The notes below the pieces were generated by a model that was not told the DNA's origin, did not search any database, and saw nothing but the letters and a program-made list of their open reading frames with translations. 5,063 bases of DNA from Myxococcales bacterium (GTDB lineage: Bacteria > Myxococcota > Bradymonadia > UBA7976 > UBA1532): the NCBI GenBank assembly GCA_020430675.1, contig JAGQJJ010000364.1:1-5063 (forward strand). The letters run 5' to 3'. A program made the position numbers and the translations under genes. This document shows, one piece after another, positions 3,987-5,063 of the stretch. Within the stretch, counting starts at the first letter, position 1; each line of letters begins with the position of its first letter.

Positions 3987-5063
3987 ATGACGGCGCACAC
4001 GTTGCGCATTCTGCACCTGTCGGACCTGCACGCCCGGGCCGACCGCGAGAAGGCGAAGTGGAAGCGCAATCGCGTCTTTGGCGACGCGTGGAAGCGCAAC
4101 CTCGATGACATCTGCGATGGCCGCGCCTTTGATCTGGTCTGCTTCACCGGCGATCTGGCCGATTGGGGGCAGGCCGCCGAGTTCACCGAGGCCGGGGCCT
4201 TCCTCGACGCGCTGCTGACCCACCTCGCCGTGCCCCGCGCGCGGTTCTTCGGCGTGCCGGGCAATCATGACATCGACCGGAAGGTGCACCCCGACGCCTG
4301 GAGGGCGCTGCGCGACGCGCTGGGGCGGCCGGGGGCCGCGCCGGCCTTCAGCGAGTGGCTCGCCCACGGCGGTCAGCCCCCGCCGGGCTTCGAGGCGGCG
4401 TGGATCGATGAAGTCCTCGCCCGGCAGGCCGCGTGGCGTCAGTGGCTCGCCGACTTCGGCCGCCCCGACCTCGTGCCCGGCCCCGGCGCGCGGCATCCGC
4501 GCCTCGGCTTTCACGTCGCGGTCGATCACCCGCTGCCCGTGCACCTCATCGGCCTCGACTCGGCCTGGCTCGCTGGCGACGACCACGACGCCGGCAAGCT
4601 GCGCGTCACCGAGGATCAGGCCGGCGCCCTGCTGCACGACGCCGCGGGCGATCCCTGGCCCGGCCTGCGCATCGCGCTGCTGCACCACCCGCTCGGCGAT
4701 CTGGCCGATGGTCACCGCGTGGGCCAGTGGCTCGCCGACCGCGCCGACCTCGTGCTGCACGGCCACCAGCACACCCCCCTGGCCCACGTCGACCTGGAGC
4801 CGAACCGCAGCACGCGCACGCTGGCGGCGGGCTGCCTGTACGAAGGCCACAGCGCGCACAACTACCCCAACGCCTTCCATGTCATCGACCTCACCCTCGA
4901 CGCCGACGGCCGCCCGCTGACCTACGACGTGCGCTTCCGCGCGTGGTCGCCGAACGGCCACTGGCACGACGACGCCGCGCTCTACCCCCAGGCCCCGAAC
5001 GGGCGCCTCCGATGGCGCTGCGGCACCCCGCGACCCACGCCCGTCGCGACGCCGCCGGCGACC
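3987..5063 (+). CDS. Calcineurin-like metallophosphoesterase, N-terminal part (runs off window)
   Basis: 359 codons are visible with no stop. All five metal-binding motifs of the calcineurin-like family are present in order: D13-x-H15 (HLSDLHA), GD56LAD59, GN93H94D (PGNHDID), H233/H234 (LLHHPLGD) and GH260xH262 (LHGHQH). It should therefore be a two-metal phosphoesterase, cytoplasmic since there is no signal peptide or membrane segment. The catalytic domain fills residues 1 to about 300. The tail YDVRFRAWSPNGHWHDD (313-329) resembles the segment that ends phosphoesterase domains in larger multi-domain proteins. From about residue 346 the sequence becomes a Pro/Thr/Ala-rich linker (TPRPTPVATPPAT), which suggests at least one further domain. 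Such domains are known as effectors fused to STAND NTPases in bacterial conflict systems; whether that applies here cannot be seen. It diverges from the rpn gene. Confidence 0.9.
   Translation, partial: MTAHTLRILHLSDLHARADREKAKWKRNRVFGDAWKRNLDDICDGRAFDLVCFTGDLADWGQAAEFTEAGAFLDALLTHLAVPRARFFGVPGNHDIDRKVHPDAWRALRDALGRPGAAPAFSEWLAHGGQPPPGFEAAWIDEVLARQAAWRQWLADFGRPDLVPGPGARHPRLGFHVAVDHPLPVHLIGLDSAWLAGDDHDAGKLRVTEDQAGALLHDAAGDPWPGLRIALLHHPLGDLADGHRVGQWLADRADLVLHGHQHTPLAHVDLEPNRSTRTLAAGCLYEGHSAHNYPNAFHVIDLTLDADGRPLTYDVRFRAWSPNGHWHDDAALYPQAPNGRLRWRCGTPRPTPVATPPAT

Noticed and set aside
3927..4967. 346-codon open frame on the minus strand across the phosphoesterase gene
   Set aside because: Antisense shadow. 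The plus strand holds all five catalytic motifs; the minus product is Val/Gly/Arg-rich and featureless.

Overview
The window is very G+C-rich DNA from a Gram-negative bacterium. Two adjacent genes end in the terminal aromatic residue typical of outer-membrane beta-barrels. Codon third positions are almost all G or C. The mix of a DUF362 protein, fast-diverging barrel proteins, an Rpn-family nuclease and a large metallophosphoesterase would suit the Myxococcota or a related high-GC lineage. That placement is an inference from style, not from a marker gene.

Layout, left to right. (1) Positions 1-357, minus strand: the N-terminal 119 codons of a DUF362 protein; the rest lies outside the window. 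(2) Positions 358-690: no protein gene; the hairpin-rich 5' leader of the DUF362 gene and a short A+T-rich island with weak candidate promoters facing both ways. (3) Positions about 691-952, plus strand: a candidate small RNA gene made almost entirely of eight consecutive hairpins. It ends in a strong intrinsic terminator, and six of its eight loops show the same UGCC(C/U)(G/A) motif. I do not recognise it as a known family. (4) Positions 980-2137, minus: a 385-residue exported protein with a predicted C-terminal outer-membrane barrel. (5) Positions 2149-2577, minus: a 142-residue open frame that matches the last 143 residues of that protein but lacks its signal peptide and N-terminal half. 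It looks like a truncated tandem copy, coupled to the intact gene through overlapping stop codon and ribosome-binding site. (6) Positions 2761-3765, minus: an Rpn-family PD-(D/E)XK nuclease. Inside its 3' end is a near-perfect ribosome-binding site and ATG that would make a separate 74-residue C-terminal protein, the arrangement described for intragenic Rpn antitoxins. (7) Positions 3987-5063, plus: a calcineurin-like metallophosphoesterase, cut by the window end just as it enters a Pro/Ala/Thr-rich linker.

The three minus-strand genes between 980 and 3765 could be read in the same direction, but the 183-base gap at 2578-2760 with its large palindrome argues that the nuclease is separate from the barrel pair. 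The nuclease and the phosphoesterase diverge from a 221-base gap. Both belong to families found in phage-defence and conflict systems, so this side may be the edge of a defence region. The two observations most worth following are the multi-hairpin RNA at 691-952 and the internal start in the rpn gene at 2985.
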